Origin: Mycobacterium gordonae
GTDB lineage: Bacteria; Actinomycetota; Actinomycetes; Mycobacteriales; Mycobacteriaceae
Direction of reading: 5' to 3'
DNA length: 64,000 nucleotides
Assembly: GCF_002101675.1 (NCBI RefSeq)
Contig: NZ_LQOY01000197.1
Span: 28,936-92,935 of the forward strand
The notes below the pieces were generated by a model. That model had not been told where the DNA came from, did not search any database, and saw only the letters and a program-made list of their open reading frames with translations. Position numbers and translations under genes: made by a program. Shown here one piece after another: positions 25,947 to 36,072 of this stretch (its first letter is position 1; the number at the start of each line of letters is the position of its first letter).

Positions 25947-26747
25947 ATGACCTCCCCCGTACTCCCCGACCTTCCCATCCGCATCGGCGTGCAACTGCAA
26001 CCCCAGCACGCCCCGCAGTACGACCAGATCCGCGACGCCGTCCGCCGCTGCGAAGACATGGGCGTGGATGTCGCGTTCAACTGGGACCACTTCTTCCCGC
26101 TCTACGGCGATCCCGATGGCGCCCATTTCGAATGCTGGACCATGCTCGGGGCTTGGGCCGAGCAGACCTCCCGCATCCAGATCGGCGCATTGGTAACGTG
26201 CAACTCCTACCGCAACCCGGAACTTCTGGCCGACATGGCCCGCACCGTGGACCACATCTCGGACGGTCGGCTCATTCTCGGCATCGGCTCGGGCTGGAAG
26301 CAGAAGGACTATGACGAGTACGGCTACGAGTTCGGCACGGCCGGCAGCCGGCTCGACGATCTGGCCAGCGCACTCCCCCGGATCACCTCGCGTCTGCGCA
26401 AGCTGAACCCGGCGCCCACCCGGGACATCCCGGTGCTGATCGGCGGGGGCGGCGAGCGCAAGACGCTGCGCCTGGTGGCCGAGCATGCCGACATCTGGCA
26501 CAGCTTCGCCTCCAAGGACGAGTTCCCGGCCAAGGCGGCGGTGCTGGCCCAGCACTGCGAGGCGGTCGGACGCGACCCGGCCACCATCGAACGTTCCGCC
26601 TCGGCCGGCAACGGGTCAGAGGTGGTCAGCAACGCCGAAGCGCTGGCCGGACTCGGGGTCACGATGCTGACTGTCGGCTGCGACGGACCCGACTACGACC
26701 TTTCGGGCGCCGAGGCGCTCTGCCGATGGCGCGACAGTTTGTCTTAA
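25947..26747 (+). CDS. LLM-class F420-dependent oxidoreductase, Rv0044c-like
   Basis: A 266-residue luciferase-like TIM-barrel flavin/F420 enzyme. It begins RIGVQLQPQHAPQYDQIRDAVRRCEDMGVD, then AFNWDHFFPL, the motif IQIGALVTCNSYRNPELLADMARTVDHISDGRLILGIGSG typical of F420-dependent LLM reductases, and DIPVLIGGGGERKTLRLVAEHAD. ATG 25947 is preferred; TTG 25926 would overlap the previous stop. Natural substrate unknown. Confidence 0.9.
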   Translation: MTSPVLPDLPIRIGVQLQPQHAPQYDQIRDAVRRCEDMGVDVAFNWDHFFPLYGDPDGAHFECWTMLGAWAEQTSRIQIGALVTCNSYRNPELLADMARTVDHISDGRLILGIGSGWKQKDYDEYGYEFGTAGSRLDDLASALPRITSRLRKLNPAPTRDIPVLIGGGGERKTLRLVAEHADIWHSFASKDEFPAKAAVLAQHCEAVGRDPATIERSASAGNGSEVVSNAEALAGLGVTMLTVGCDGPDYDLSGAEALCRWRDSLS

Positions 26748-26847
26748 GCCGCGCTTCATCTGCGAAACATCTCAACCTTGCCGCCCAGTCGTGAGAAACT
26801 TGCCGCGCTGGAGCCCGTCGGGGGGCGAAAAGAGATGTAACGAACTG

Positions 26848-27555
26848 ATGCCTAAGAAGTATGGGATCAAAGAAAAAGACCAGGTGGTCACGCACCTTCT
26901 CAACTTGGTGCTGACCGGAAAACTGCGCAGCGGTGACCGTGTCGACCGCAACGAGATAGCCCAGGAACTGGGCATCAGCCGGGTCCCCATCCAGGAGGCG
27001 TTGGTCCAGCTCGAACATGACGGCATCGTCTCCACGCGGTACCACCGCGGCGCGTTCGTCGAGCGCTTCGACGAGTCGACCGTCTTGGAACACCACGAAC
27101 TCGATGGCCTGCTGAACGGGATCGCCTCCGCCCGGGCTGCGGCCAACCCGACGCCACGCATCCTGAGTGAACTGGATGCGCTGCTGCGCTCGCTGCGCGC
27201 CGCCAGGGAGCCGCGGAACTTCGCCGAGATCGCCTGGGAGTACCGCCGGGTGGTAAACGACGAGTACGCCGGGCCGCGACTGCACGCCACCATTCGGGCG
27301 TCACAGAACCTCATTCCCCGCGTCTTTTTCATGACCTACCAGCACAGCCGCGAGGACATGCTGCCGTTTTACGAAGAGGAGAATGCCGCCCTGCATCGGC
27401 GCGACCCCGAGGCCGCCAGGGCGGCATGCATCGCGCGCTCCGAGCTGATGGCCAAGACCATGGTGGCCGAGCTGTGCAGGCGCGGGGTTTTCATCACACG
27501 CGAGGAATGTGCTGAGCCGGCAGCCGCGCGTGAGCGGTCGCCGATCGTGCTCTGA
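26848..27555 (+). CDS. GntR-family regulator with FCD domain, Rv0043c-like
   Basis: A 235-residue FadR-subfamily regulator. Residues 8-75 form the winged helix (VVTHLLNLVLTGKLRSGDRVDRNEIAQELGISRVPIQEALVQLEHDGIV). The remainder is an all-helical FCD ligand domain with the metal-coordinating-type pattern around YRRVVNDEYAG, HATIR and HRRDPEAARAA. ATG 26848 gives the conserved start MPKKYGIKEKDQV. Target unknown; same direction as the oxidoreductase. Confidence 0.92.
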   Translation: MPKKYGIKEKDQVVTHLLNLVLTGKLRSGDRVDRNEIAQELGISRVPIQEALVQLEHDGIVSTRYHRGAFVERFDESTVLEHHELDGLLNGIASARAAANPTPRILSELDALLRSLRAAREPRNFAEIAWEYRRVVNDEYAGPRLHATIRASQNLIPRVFFMTYQHSREDMLPFYEEENAALHRRDPEAARAACIARSELMAKTMVAELCRRGVFITREECAEPAAARERSPIVL

Positions 27556-27888
27556 ACGAAAACGACCCGCACCGCCACGCTCTCGCGGCAATGCGGGTGG
27601 CGATCGCCCGCACTGGTGCGTCGGCGTCGGACCCCGGGGAGGGTGCAGGGGGTCCTGCAACTCCTCGCGGATCCAGGGCGCCGACGGGACGACGATGGTG
27701 ATGGTCCCCATGAGACCACGGCAAAGTCGTAGCGTCCGGGCCTCCGGAGCGGATATTCGAAGCCGCAGAGACCTCGCGGCTACAGCGGTTCCTTTTCTAG
27801 GTGCTGTGACCCGCACTTTTCTTGCGCGGCCACGCCCGCTTCACGCATTGTCTCCACCCGCGGGCGTCGCGGGTTAGACTGCCGGTTT
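27556..27888. other. 333-base gap, possible weak terminator, no gene
   Basis: ACCCGCA (27565-27571) and TGCGGGT (27592-27598) form a seven-base stem with a 20-base loop, a possible end for the GntR transcript but without a U-tract. No frame in the rest is convincing. The MarR promoter should lie at the right end. Confidence 0.35.
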
Positions 27889-28383
27889 ATGGCGGACAGC
27901 GAACCCACAGCCCCGGAGGTGTCGGAGCTGGCGGAAGGGTTGCACCGCTCCTTGTCCAAGCTGTCCACGCTTCTGCGCCGCGGCGATCCGACCAGCGGGG
28001 CGGTAGCCGGTGAGTTGACACTGGCTCAGTTGTCGATCCTGATCACCCTGCTCGATCGGGGTCCGATCAGGATGACCGACCTGGCCGCGCACGAGCGGGT
28101 TCGCACCCCCACGACCACGGTGGCAATTCGCCGGCTTGAGAAGGTCGGGCTGGTCAAGCGCTCTCGCGACCCGTCGGATCTGCGCGCGGTGCTCGTCGAC
28201 ATCACGCCGCAGGGCCGGGCGGTGCACAACGAGTCGCTGGCCAACCGTCACGCCGCCCTGGCGGCGATGCTCAGTCAACTGCCCAAGTCAGACCTGGACA
28301 TCCTGATGGAGGCGTCGGCGCCGCTGGCCCGGCTCGCCAGCGGTGAACCGGCCACCCCTGCGGCGGACCCCGACGACGCGTGA
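27889..28383 (+). CDS. MarR-family transcriptional regulator, Rv0042c-like
   Basis: A 164-residue MarR protein. Dimerisation helices flank the winged helix LTLAQLSILITLLDRGPIRMTDLAAHERVRTPTTTVAIRRLEKVGLVKRSRDPSDLRAVLVDITPQGRAV (residues about 43-112). The DxRxxxVxLT wing is present as DLRAVLVDIT. The short-chain dehydrogenase 38 bases downstream, preceded by a dyad at 28393-28411, is the probable regulated neighbour. Confidence 0.93.
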   Translation: MADSEPTAPEVSELAEGLHRSLSKLSTLLRRGDPTSGAVAGELTLAQLSILITLLDRGPIRMTDLAAHERVRTPTTTVAIRRLEKVGLVKRSRDPSDLRAVLVDITPQGRAVHNESLANRHAALAAMLSQLPKSDLDILMEASAPLARLASGEPATPAADPDDA

Positions 28384-28392
28384 AAGTGTTTG

Positions 28393-28411
28393 TTGCCAAT
28401 ATGATTGGTAA
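28393..28411 (+). promoter_or_regulatory. candidate MarR-type operator before the SDR gene
   Basis: TTGCCAAT-ATG-ATTGGTAA: a 19-base dyad, with seven of eight arm positions complementary. It ends 10 bases before ATG 28422. The size and AT content suit a MarR-family operator, and a MarR gene ends immediately upstream. Confidence 0.55.
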
Positions 28412-28421
28412 CTACTGAACG

Positions 28422-29090
28422 ATGCCCACCGCACTCATCACCGGCGCCAGTGGCGGCATCGGCGCCGCCATCGCGACCGCGCTGGCACCCACCCACACGC
28501 TGTTGTTGGCCGGTCGGCCGTCGTCGCGCCTGGACGCCGTCGCCGAACGGCTCGGTGCCACCACGTTTCCGCTGGACCTGACCGACACCGACTCGATCGA
28601 AGCCAGTTGCGAAGTGATCGACCAGCTCGACGTGCTCGTGCACAACGCCGGGGTTTCCATTCCGGGTCGGGTCGACGAGTCGCACGTGGACGAGTGGCGG
28701 GCCACCTTCAGTGTCAATGTCTTTGGCGCGGTGGCTCTTACGTTGACGCTGTTGCCGGCGCTGCGGCAGGCGAGAGCCCGGGTGGTGTTCATCAACTCCG
28801 GTTCGGGCCGCAATGTCTCATCCGGCATGGCCTCCTACTCGGCCAGCAAGTTCGCCCTGCGCGCCTTCGCCGATTCGCTGCGCGCGGATGAGCCGGCGCT
28901 GCTCGTGACGTCGGTGCATCCTGGCCGAGTGGACACCGACATGCAGCGCGAACTGGTCGCTTACGAGGGCGGCGAGTACGACCCCGCGAAATTCTTGCGA
29001 CCCGAGACCGTCGCCGAGGTGGTGGCCAACGTGGTGGCCACGCCACGGGACGGCCACGTGCACGAAGTGGTGATCCGCCCGCGCGGATGA
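28422..29090 (+). CDS. short-chain dehydrogenase/reductase
   Basis: A compact 222-residue SDR: ITGASGGIG at residues 6-14, HNAGVS at about 75, INSGSGRN catalytic Ser region, and YSASK at about 139-143. It ends HVHEVVIRPRG. It acts on an unknown alcohol or carbonyl with NADP(H). The stop is five bases from the stop of convergent leuS, with no room for a separate terminator. Confidence 0.9.
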   Translation: MPTALITGASGGIGAAIATALAPTHTLLLAGRPSSRLDAVAERLGATTFPLDLTDTDSIEASCEVIDQLDVLVHNAGVSIPGRVDESHVDEWRATFSVNVFGAVALTLTLLPALRQARARVVFINSGSGRNVSSGMASYSASKFALRAFADSLRADEPALLVTSVHPGRVDTDMQRELVAYEGGEYDPAKFLRPETVAEVVANVVATPRDGHVHEVVIRPRG

Positions 29091-29095
29091 CCTGG

Positions 29096-31969
29096 TCACA
29101 CGACCAGGTTCACCATCCGCCCGGGCACGACAATCACCTTGCGCGGCGTGGACCCCGCGAGGAACGCCTGCACCTTTTCGTCGGCCAACGCGGCGGCTTG
29201 CACCACGTCGCTGGCCGCGTCTGCTGCCACCACCACCCGGCCGCGCACCTTGCCGTTCACCTGTACCGGGTATTCGACGGTGTCGTCCACCAGATACGCG
29301 GAGTCGGCCACCGGGAAGGGGCCGTGCGCCAACGACGTGCCGTGACCCAGCCGCAGCCACAGTTCCTCGGCCATATGCGGGGCCAGCGGCGCCACCATCA
29401 ACACCAGCGGTTCCACCGCGGCGCGCGGCACCCCGTCGCGATACTGTTTGGTGAGGTAATTTGTGTACTCGATAAGCTTGGCAGCCGCGGTGTTATTCCG
29501 CAGTGCCGCATAATCTTCCGATACGCCGGCAATCGTGCGGTGCAGCGCGCGCAGCGTCTCGGCGGTCAGATCCGCGTCGGCAACCCGGGTCTCTCCGCTT
29601 TCCTCATCGATCACCAGGCGCCACACCCGTTGCAGAAAGCGGTGCGCGCCAACGACATCCTTCGTCGCCCACGGCCGCGACGCCTCCAACGGGCCCATCG
29701 ACATCTCATACACGCGCAGCGTGTCGGCGCCGTAGTCGTCACAGATTTCATCGGGGGAGATCGAATTCTTCAGGCTCTTACCGATTTTGCCGAATTCCTG
29801 GAAGACCTCGATTTCACCGTCGGGGCCTGGGTAGACGAAACCGCCGTCACGCTCGATCACCTCCTCGGCGGGCACATACGACCCGCGCGCGTCGGTGTAT
29901 GCGAAGGCCTGGATGTAGCCCTGGTTCACCAGCTTGCGGTAGGGCTCCCGGGAGCTGACGTGCCCGAGGTCATAAAGAACCTTGTGCCAGAAGCGGCAAT
30001 ACAGCAGGTGCAGAACGGCGTGTTCGGCACCGCCGACGTACAGGTCGACGCCGCCAGGGTCGTTCGGACCGTGCTCGGCCGGCCGCGGGCCCATCCAGTA
30101 GGCCTCGTTTTCCTTGGCGCAGAAGCGCTCTGAGTTGTGCGGGTCGGTGTAGCGCAGCTCGTACCAGGAGCTGCCGGCCCATTGCGGCATCACGTTGGTG
30201 TCGCGGGTGTAGGGCTTCAGCCCGTCGCCGAGATCGAGTTCGACGTGCACCCAGTCGGTCGCCTTCGCCAGCGGCGGTGACGGCTCGCTGTCGGCGTCGT
30301 CGGGATCGAACGACACCGGCGAGTAGTCGCGCACATCGGGCAGTTCCACCGGCAATGCGGCTTCGTCGATCGCGTGGGCGTGCCCGTCGGCGTCATAGAC
30401 GATCGGAAACGGCTCGCCCCAGTACCGCTGCCGCGCGAAAAGCCAGTCGCGCAGCTTGAATTGGATGCGGGACCGGCCCCGGCCGTCCGATTCCAGCCGT
30501 TGGGTCATGGCCTGTTTGGCATCGGCCACATTCTTGCCGTCCAGAAAGCCGGAGTTCACCAGGACGCCGTCGCCGGAATGTGCCGCCTGCGAAATGTCGC
30601 CGCCGGCAATGACTTCGACTATAGGCAGGCCGAACTGCCGGGCGAAGTCCCAGTCCCGCTGGTCGTGTCCTGGAACCGCCATGATCGCCCCGGTACCGTA
30701 GCCGGCCAGCACATAGTCGGCAATGAAGATCGGCACCGACTCGCCGTTGGCCGGGTTGACCGCGTAGCTACCCAGAAAGACGCCGGTCTTCTCCCGGTTT
30801 TCCTGTCGTTCGAGGTCCGACTTGGCCGCGATGGCGTGCCGGTAGGCGACCACCGCTTCGGCGGGTGTGGCACCGCCGTAGGTCCAGGCCGCCTGCACTC
30901 CGTCGGGCCAGCGGTCGGCGACCAATTCGTCGACCAGATCGTGCTCGGGAGCGAGCACCAGGTAGGTGGCGCCGAACAGCGTATCCGGCCGGGTGGTGAA
31001 CACCTCGATGTCGGCGGCCGCACCGTCAGCCCTGGTCGCGGCGAACAACGCCGTGGCGCCGGTCGAGCGCCCGATCCAGTTGCGCTGCATGGTCTTGACC
31101 TGATCCGGCCAGTCCAGGCTGTCGAGGTCGTTGAGCAGCCGGTCGGAGTACGCGGTGATCCGCATCATCCATTGCCGCAACCGCTTCCGGAAGACCGGGA
31201 AGTTCCCGCGGTCACTGCGGCCGTCGGCGGTGACCTCCTCGTTGGCCAGCACCGTGCCCAGGCCCGGACACCAGTTGACCATCGAGTCGGCGCGGTACAC
31301 CAGTCGGTACCCGTCGACCACGTCGGCCCGCTCCCCCGCGGACAGCTGTGCCCACTGCCTGCCGTCATCGAGAACCCTTGCACCGGAGTCGAACTCGTCG
31401 ATCAGCTCGGATATCGGGCGGGCCTTGTCGGCGGTGGTGTCGAACCAGGCGTTGTAGATCTGCAGGAAGATCCACTGGGTCCACTTGTAGAACTCCACAT
31501 CGGTGGTGGAGAAGCTGCGACGGCTGTCGTGACCGAGGCCCAGCCGGCCCAGCTGGCGCCGGAAGTTGACGACGTTGGCCTCGGTCCTGGTGCGCGGGTG
31601 GGTGCCGGTCTGCACAGCGTACTGTTCGGCGGGCAATCCGAACGCATCGAACCCCAAGGCGTGCAACACATTACGACCCGTCATCCGATAGTAGCGGGCG
31701 TAGACGTCGGTAGCGATGTAACCGAGGGGGTGCCCGACGTGCAGCCCCTCCCCCGAGGGGTACGGGAACATGTCCTGCACGAACAGCTTGTCGTCGGGAA
31801 CGGCCGAGCCGTCGGCGGGCGCCAGGGAGCCGACCGGATTGGGCACGTTGAAGGTGCCCTGCTGAGCCCAGTTGTCCTGCCAGCTGCGTTCCAGCCCGGC
31901 GGCGAGCTCAGCGGTGTAGCGGTACCGCGGCGCGTCCGCGTCGGGTCCCGTGGTCGGCGATTCTGTCAC
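29096..31969 (-). CDS. leuS: leucyl-tRNA synthetase
   Basis: Charges tRNA-Leu. The product of about 957 residues has the HIGH signature as HVGH in FPYPSGEGLHVGHPLGY and the KMSKS equivalent KIGKSLKNSISPDE. It has the CP1 editing domain between them (TTRPDTLFGATYLVLAPEHD), and the anticodon-binding C-terminus ending GRMVNLVV. GTG 31969 (reads VTESPTT) matches the mycobacterial start; a TTG two codons upstream is possible. A tRNA-Leu(CAG) gene lies at 47771 in the same window. Confidence 0.98.
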   Translation of the reverse strand: MTESPTTGPDADAPRYRYTAELAAGLERSWQDNWAQQGTFNVPNPVGSLAPADGSAVPDDKLFVQDMFPYPSGEGLHVGHPLGYIATDVYARYYRMTGRNVLHALGFDAFGLPAEQYAVQTGTHPRTRTEANVVNFRRQLGRLGLGHDSRRSFSTTDVEFYKWTQWIFLQIYNAWFDTTADKARPISELIDEFDSGARVLDDGRQWAQLSAGERADVVDGYRLVYRADSMVNWCPGLGTVLANEEVTADGRSDRGNFPVFRKRLRQWMMRITAYSDRLLNDLDSLDWPDQVKTMQRNWIGRSTGATALFAATRADGAAADIEVFTTRPDTLFGATYLVLAPEHDLVDELVADRWPDGVQAAWTYGGATPAEAVVAYRHAIAAKSDLERQENREKTGVFLGSYAVNPANGESVPIFIADYVLAGYGTGAIMAVPGHDQRDWDFARQFGLPIVEVIAGGDISQAAHSGDGVLVNSGFLDGKNVADAKQAMTQRLESDGRGRSRIQFKLRDWLFARQRYWGEPFPIVYDADGHAHAIDEAALPVELPDVRDYSPVSFDPDDADSEPSPPLAKATDWVHVELDLGDGLKPYTRDTNVMPQWAGSSWYELRYTDPHNSERFCAKENEAYWMGPRPAEHGPNDPGGVDLYVGGAEHAVLHLLYCRFWHKVLYDLGHVSSREPYRKLVNQGYIQAFAYTDARGSYVPAEEVIERDGGFVYPGPDGEIEVFQEFGKIGKSLKNSISPDEICDDYGADTLRVYEMSMGPLEASRPWATKDVVGAHRFLQRVWRLVIDEESGETRVADADLTAETLRALHRTIAGVSEDYAALRNNTAAAKLIEYTNYLTKQYRDGVPRAAVEPLVLMVAPLAPHMAEELWLRLGHGTSLAHGPFPVADSAYLVDDTVEYPVQVNGKVRGRVVVAADAASDVVQAAALADEKVQAFLAGSTPRKVIVVPGRMVNLVV

Positions 31970-32168
31970 GCCCAACAGGGTATAAGGGCCGCTACGGAAG
32001 CGACCGCGCCGAGCCCGTCGGGCACGGGTTGGTATCGGTTCCGTTGCGCACCGATCAGGGGTTCATCCCAGCTGTATTTCGAGCATGGTCGACGCCGTTG
32101 AACAGGGGTTACATTCGGCCTCGATGGTGGGCAGTGACGCCCCGGCTAGTGCGGAGGGACCGATCGAG

Positions 32169-33212
<1,044 letters not shown>

Positions 33213-33269
33213 CCAGCCGGGCGGTGAGCCCGGCGCGCGGAATGATCGGCGGGCTCGTATGGTTAGCAC

Positions 33270-33620
33270 ATGCTTATTGCGGGCGTGGTGTGCGTGTGTG
33301 CGGCCATAGCGTCAGCCGCATTCGGTATCTGGTCGCTGTCCCATACGGCCACCACCGACGCCACGCAGTGGGCGGTGCGCTCGATGGCGCCCCCACAGTT
33401 CGCTGCCGCCGTGATGCTGGGCGCTGGGGGAGTGGTGGCGCTGGCCGCGTCGCCGCAGACGGCGCTGGTGGTGGTGGTGGTCTGCATCCTCGGCGCCCTC
33501 GGCACCCTGGCCACCGGTTCGATGCAGAGCGCGAAGTATGCCCTGCGCCGTCAGGCCGTGCCGGCCAATCAGCCCGGCTGCGCCGGCAGCTGCGGCGCCT
33601 GCACGCTGTCCTGCCACTAG
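33270..33620 (+). CDS. small membrane protein with Cys-rich C-terminus, Rv0039c-like
   Basis: A 116-residue protein with three hydrophobic helices (about residues 1-22, 42-62 and 65-85) and a C-terminal CAGSCGACTLSCH motif that could bind metal or form disulfides. Matches Rv0039c in length and arrangement. Function unknown. Lies 57 bases downstream of mtc28 in the same direction. Confidence 0.83.
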   Translation: MLIAGVVCVCAAIASAAFGIWSLSHTATTDATQWAVRSMAPPQFAAAVMLGAGGVVALAASPQTALVVVVVCILGALGTLATGSMQSAKYALRRQAVPANQPGCAGSCGACTLSCH

Positions 33621-33722
33621 CAGCGCAAAGCCGTCCGCGGCTTCGGAGCTTGCCGCGGCGAGATCAAGTTGGGTGCAAATACCCACAACTCAGGTTGTGC
33701 GGTGCAGACCATACTGTTAGCT

Positions 33723-33965
33723 GTGAGTGCACGCCCCAAGAATTACCGGATCGCCGCGTTGCTGGTGATCGCCGCGGCGGCGCTAGTCGTCGTGGCGGTG
33801 ATGTCGATTTACCGACTTCCTTTCTTGGACGGAATGGTCGGAGCTGGCGGCGGCGGACCGTGCTTCGGTCCCACGATCGACTGCGGGCCCGGCCGGACGA
33901 TCGGTCCCGCCGCAACCACCACCAAGCCGCCGGCTACGCCGCCGCCCAGCAGCGATCCCAGATGA
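33723..33965 (+). CDS. small single-pass membrane protein, function unknown
   Basis: About 80 residues from GTG 33723: a short basic cytoplasmic start (SARPKNYRI), one transmembrane helix (IAALLVIAAAALVVVAVM), and a Gly/Pro/Thr-rich extracytoplasmic tail with two cysteines (CFGPTIDC) that could form a disulfide. An in-frame ATG at 33669 is an alternative start. I do not recognise the family. Confidence 0.5.
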   Translation: MSARPKNYRIAALLVIAAAALVVVAVMSIYRLPFLDGMVGAGGGGPCFGPTIDCGPGRTIGPAATTTKPPATPPPSSDPR

Positions 33966-34002
33966 GTCCGCGTGCTTTCGGCGATCCCTCGACATCGGCA
34001 GC

Positions 34003-35409
34003 GTGACCCCAGCGGCCGGAGCCGCCGGTCCGGTGCTTAGTCACATTCACCCGACCGCCGCGACATCCCTGCGGGCACGGCCGGCCATCGGTGTCGCCCG
34101 GACGATCGTGTTGGCGCTACTGATGTTGCATGCCGTCGAGATGACCGTGCTCGCCGGTGTCGCCAGGGCCAGCGGAGGTCGGTGGCATACCGGCAGCGAT
34201 GCGATGCACCTCTCGAGCATTGTGTTGTGGGCGGCGATGGCGATGGTGGGTTGGCAGATGTGCCGGCTACTTCGCGGGTACAGGTCGCTGTCGGTTGCCG
34301 GGCTCGCGGTCCAGTCCGGAGTCTTGATGACATCCGTCGCGGTGGCCACCGACAACGTTTGCGCCGGGGTTGCCGTGGTCACGCTGGCAACCGGCATTCT
34401 GGCCGGCTGGGGTTGGCTGGCGCGTACCGGGCCGGGTATCGCGGGGTCCGCCCCAGCGACCGTGCGGGCAACCGGGGGCGGCGACCAAACATCGCCGGCC
34501 GTCGATGAAGTCGCCGTCGCAGACAGGCGACGGCCGGGTGTCGGTGCTTCCCTGGTGGGGGTGCTCACGTTTGCGCTGGTCCTCGCCGCGCTCAGCGCGC
34601 GCAGCGGCATCGTGTTCGGACTGGCGATTCTCGCGGTGATCTTCGTTCCGCTGGAACGACTGTTCCCTTTGCATCCGCGTCGCGTACTGCGCCGAGGGTG
34701 GCGGACAGACGTGGTGCACTACTTGGTCAACGGGACAGCGTTGAAGTTCGGGCTGATCGCGACGGCGGTGGTGGTGGGCGGGTTCCTCCGTGCGTTGGTG
34801 CCCGAACCGTTGCGTCTGGACGTTGCCGCCAGTCCCACCTGGGTGCAGATCGTGGCGGGACTGGCGATCTCGGCGATCGGCAACTATGCGGGACACCGGG
34901 CGGCACACGAGATACCGCTGCTGTGGCGTTTCCATCGGGTCCATCACAGCGTCCGCGAACTGGACTGGCTCGCCGCCAACCATCTGCACCCGGTCGACGA
35001 GACGTTCATCCGGTCTGCCGCGGTGCTACCGATGTATGCGCTTGGCTTCGGCCGGATCGGTCTGGGCACGTTTGCGATCGTCATCACGCTGCAGGCCGTC
35101 TTCATCCACGCGAATGTGAAAACCGAGTTTGGCCCATTGCGATGGCTGATAGCCACTCCGCATTTCCACCATTGGCATCATGCCCGCGAACCGCAGGCCC
35201 ACAACAGCAACTACGCCGGGGAGTTCCCGCTGCTGGACGCAATTTTCGGGACTCTGTACCTGCCCACCAACCGCTGGCCGGCACAGTACGGTCTCGACGA
35301 CCTGGAACCGGCCGGCTACCTGCGTCAACTCGCCTGGCCGCTGACCAGCTCACGCACGGCGACCAGGGCTGCCCGCAAACCCCGCCCCGCGCCGGCTAGT
35401 TGCGGCTGA
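34003..35409 (+). CDS. sterol desaturase / fatty acid hydroxylase superfamily protein
   Basis: A 468-residue membrane protein. The N-terminal half has four or five hydrophobic helices of unknown role. The C-terminal half (about 270-440) is a di-iron hydroxylase-type domain with the histidine clusters GHRAAHE, RFHRVHHS, NHLHPVDE and TPHFHHWHH. It would insert or remove oxygen or a double bond in a lipid or sterol. GTG 34003 is the first good start; an internal ATG in the first helix is possible. Its 3' end overlaps the convergent YqgE gene by 14 bases. Confidence 0.85.
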   Translation: MTPAAGAAGPVLSHIHPTAATSLRARPAIGVARTIVLALLMLHAVEMTVLAGVARASGGRWHTGSDAMHLSSIVLWAAMAMVGWQMCRLLRGYRSLSVAGLAVQSGVLMTSVAVATDNVCAGVAVVTLATGILAGWGWLARTGPGIAGSAPATVRATGGGDQTSPAVDEVAVADRRRPGVGASLVGVLTFALVLAALSARSGIVFGLAILAVIFVPLERLFPLHPRRVLRRGWRTDVVHYLVNGTALKFGLIATAVVVGGFLRALVPEPLRLDVAASPTWVQIVAGLAISAIGNYAGHRAAHEIPLLWRFHRVHHSVRELDWLAANHLHPVDETFIRSAAVLPMYALGFGRIGLGTFAIVITLQAVFIHANVKTEFGPLRWLIATPHFHHWHHAREPQAHNSNYAGEFPLLDAIFGTLYLPTNRWPAQYGLDDLEPAGYLRQLAWPLTSSRTATRAARKPRPAPASCG

Positions 35410-36007
35410 GGTCGATCGGGTGCGTGGCCAGCATCGCCAGCGGCAATGGCTGCCGGCGCAACACCTGCCCCCACAGATCCGCCCGCGGTGGCGCTAGAAC
35501 GTCAGATGGCAGTGCCGACAGCACGATCCAGTCGTCGCGCTCGATTTCGCCTTCGAGTTGTCCGATGGTCCACCCGGAGTACCCCGCGAAGATCCGCACC
35601 CCTTCCACCACGGGTGCGATCAGTTCCGGTTCGGCATCGAGATCCACCATCACCATGCGACCCGCGACATGCCGCAAGCCGGGCACGCCGTCGGGCTCGG
35701 CACCGACCCGCAACACCGCCAGACACAGTGCCGCGTCCCGCTTGACCGGCCCGCCGATGAACATCGTCTTCGGCTTGGCAGCCAGCTTGGCCCACTGCGG
35801 TAGCACGTTGTAGACGGCGGTTTCGCTGGACCGGTTCAGCACCACGCCCAGGGTGCCGCCCTCGTTGTGCTCGACGATGTAGATAACGCTGCGCCGAAAC
35901 GTCGGCTCCAGTAGGTCGGTGTTGGCCAGGAGCAAAGTACCCGCTCGCACCCGTTGTGCAGCGGGGGCCGCGTAGTCCTCGGGATCTTCGTGCTGCGCCA
36001 CTACCAC
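35396..36007 (-). CDS. YqgE/AlgH family protein (UPF0301), Rv0038-like
   Basis: A 203-residue protein covering the whole YqgE/AlgH family: AGTLLLANTDLLEPTFRRSVIYIVEHNEGGTLGVVLNRSSE, then MFIGGPVKRD, IFAGYSGWTIGQLEGEIERDDWIV. Biochemical role unresolved. Overlaps the 3' end of the sterol-desaturase-like gene tail to tail. Confidence 0.94.
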   Translation of the reverse strand: MVVAQHEDPEDYAAPAAQRVRAGTLLLANTDLLEPTFRRSVIYIVEHNEGGTLGVVLNRSSETAVYNVLPQWAKLAAKPKTMFIGGPVKRDAALCLAVLRVGAEPDGVPGLRHVAGRMVMVDLDAEPELIAPVVEGVRIFAGYSGWTIGQLEGEIERDDWIVLSALPSDVLAPPRADLWGQVLRRQPLPLAMLATHPIDLSRN

Positions 36008-36072
36008 ATCATCGCACTCCAGGTCGGATCACCGGTGCAAACAGCCGCGGTCGGCAGAGATTTGTACTGTGA

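Noticed and set aside
30374..32101. 575-codon plus-strand open frame
   Set aside because: Lies wholly antisense to leuS, whose motifs are unmistakable; no ribosome binding site and no family.
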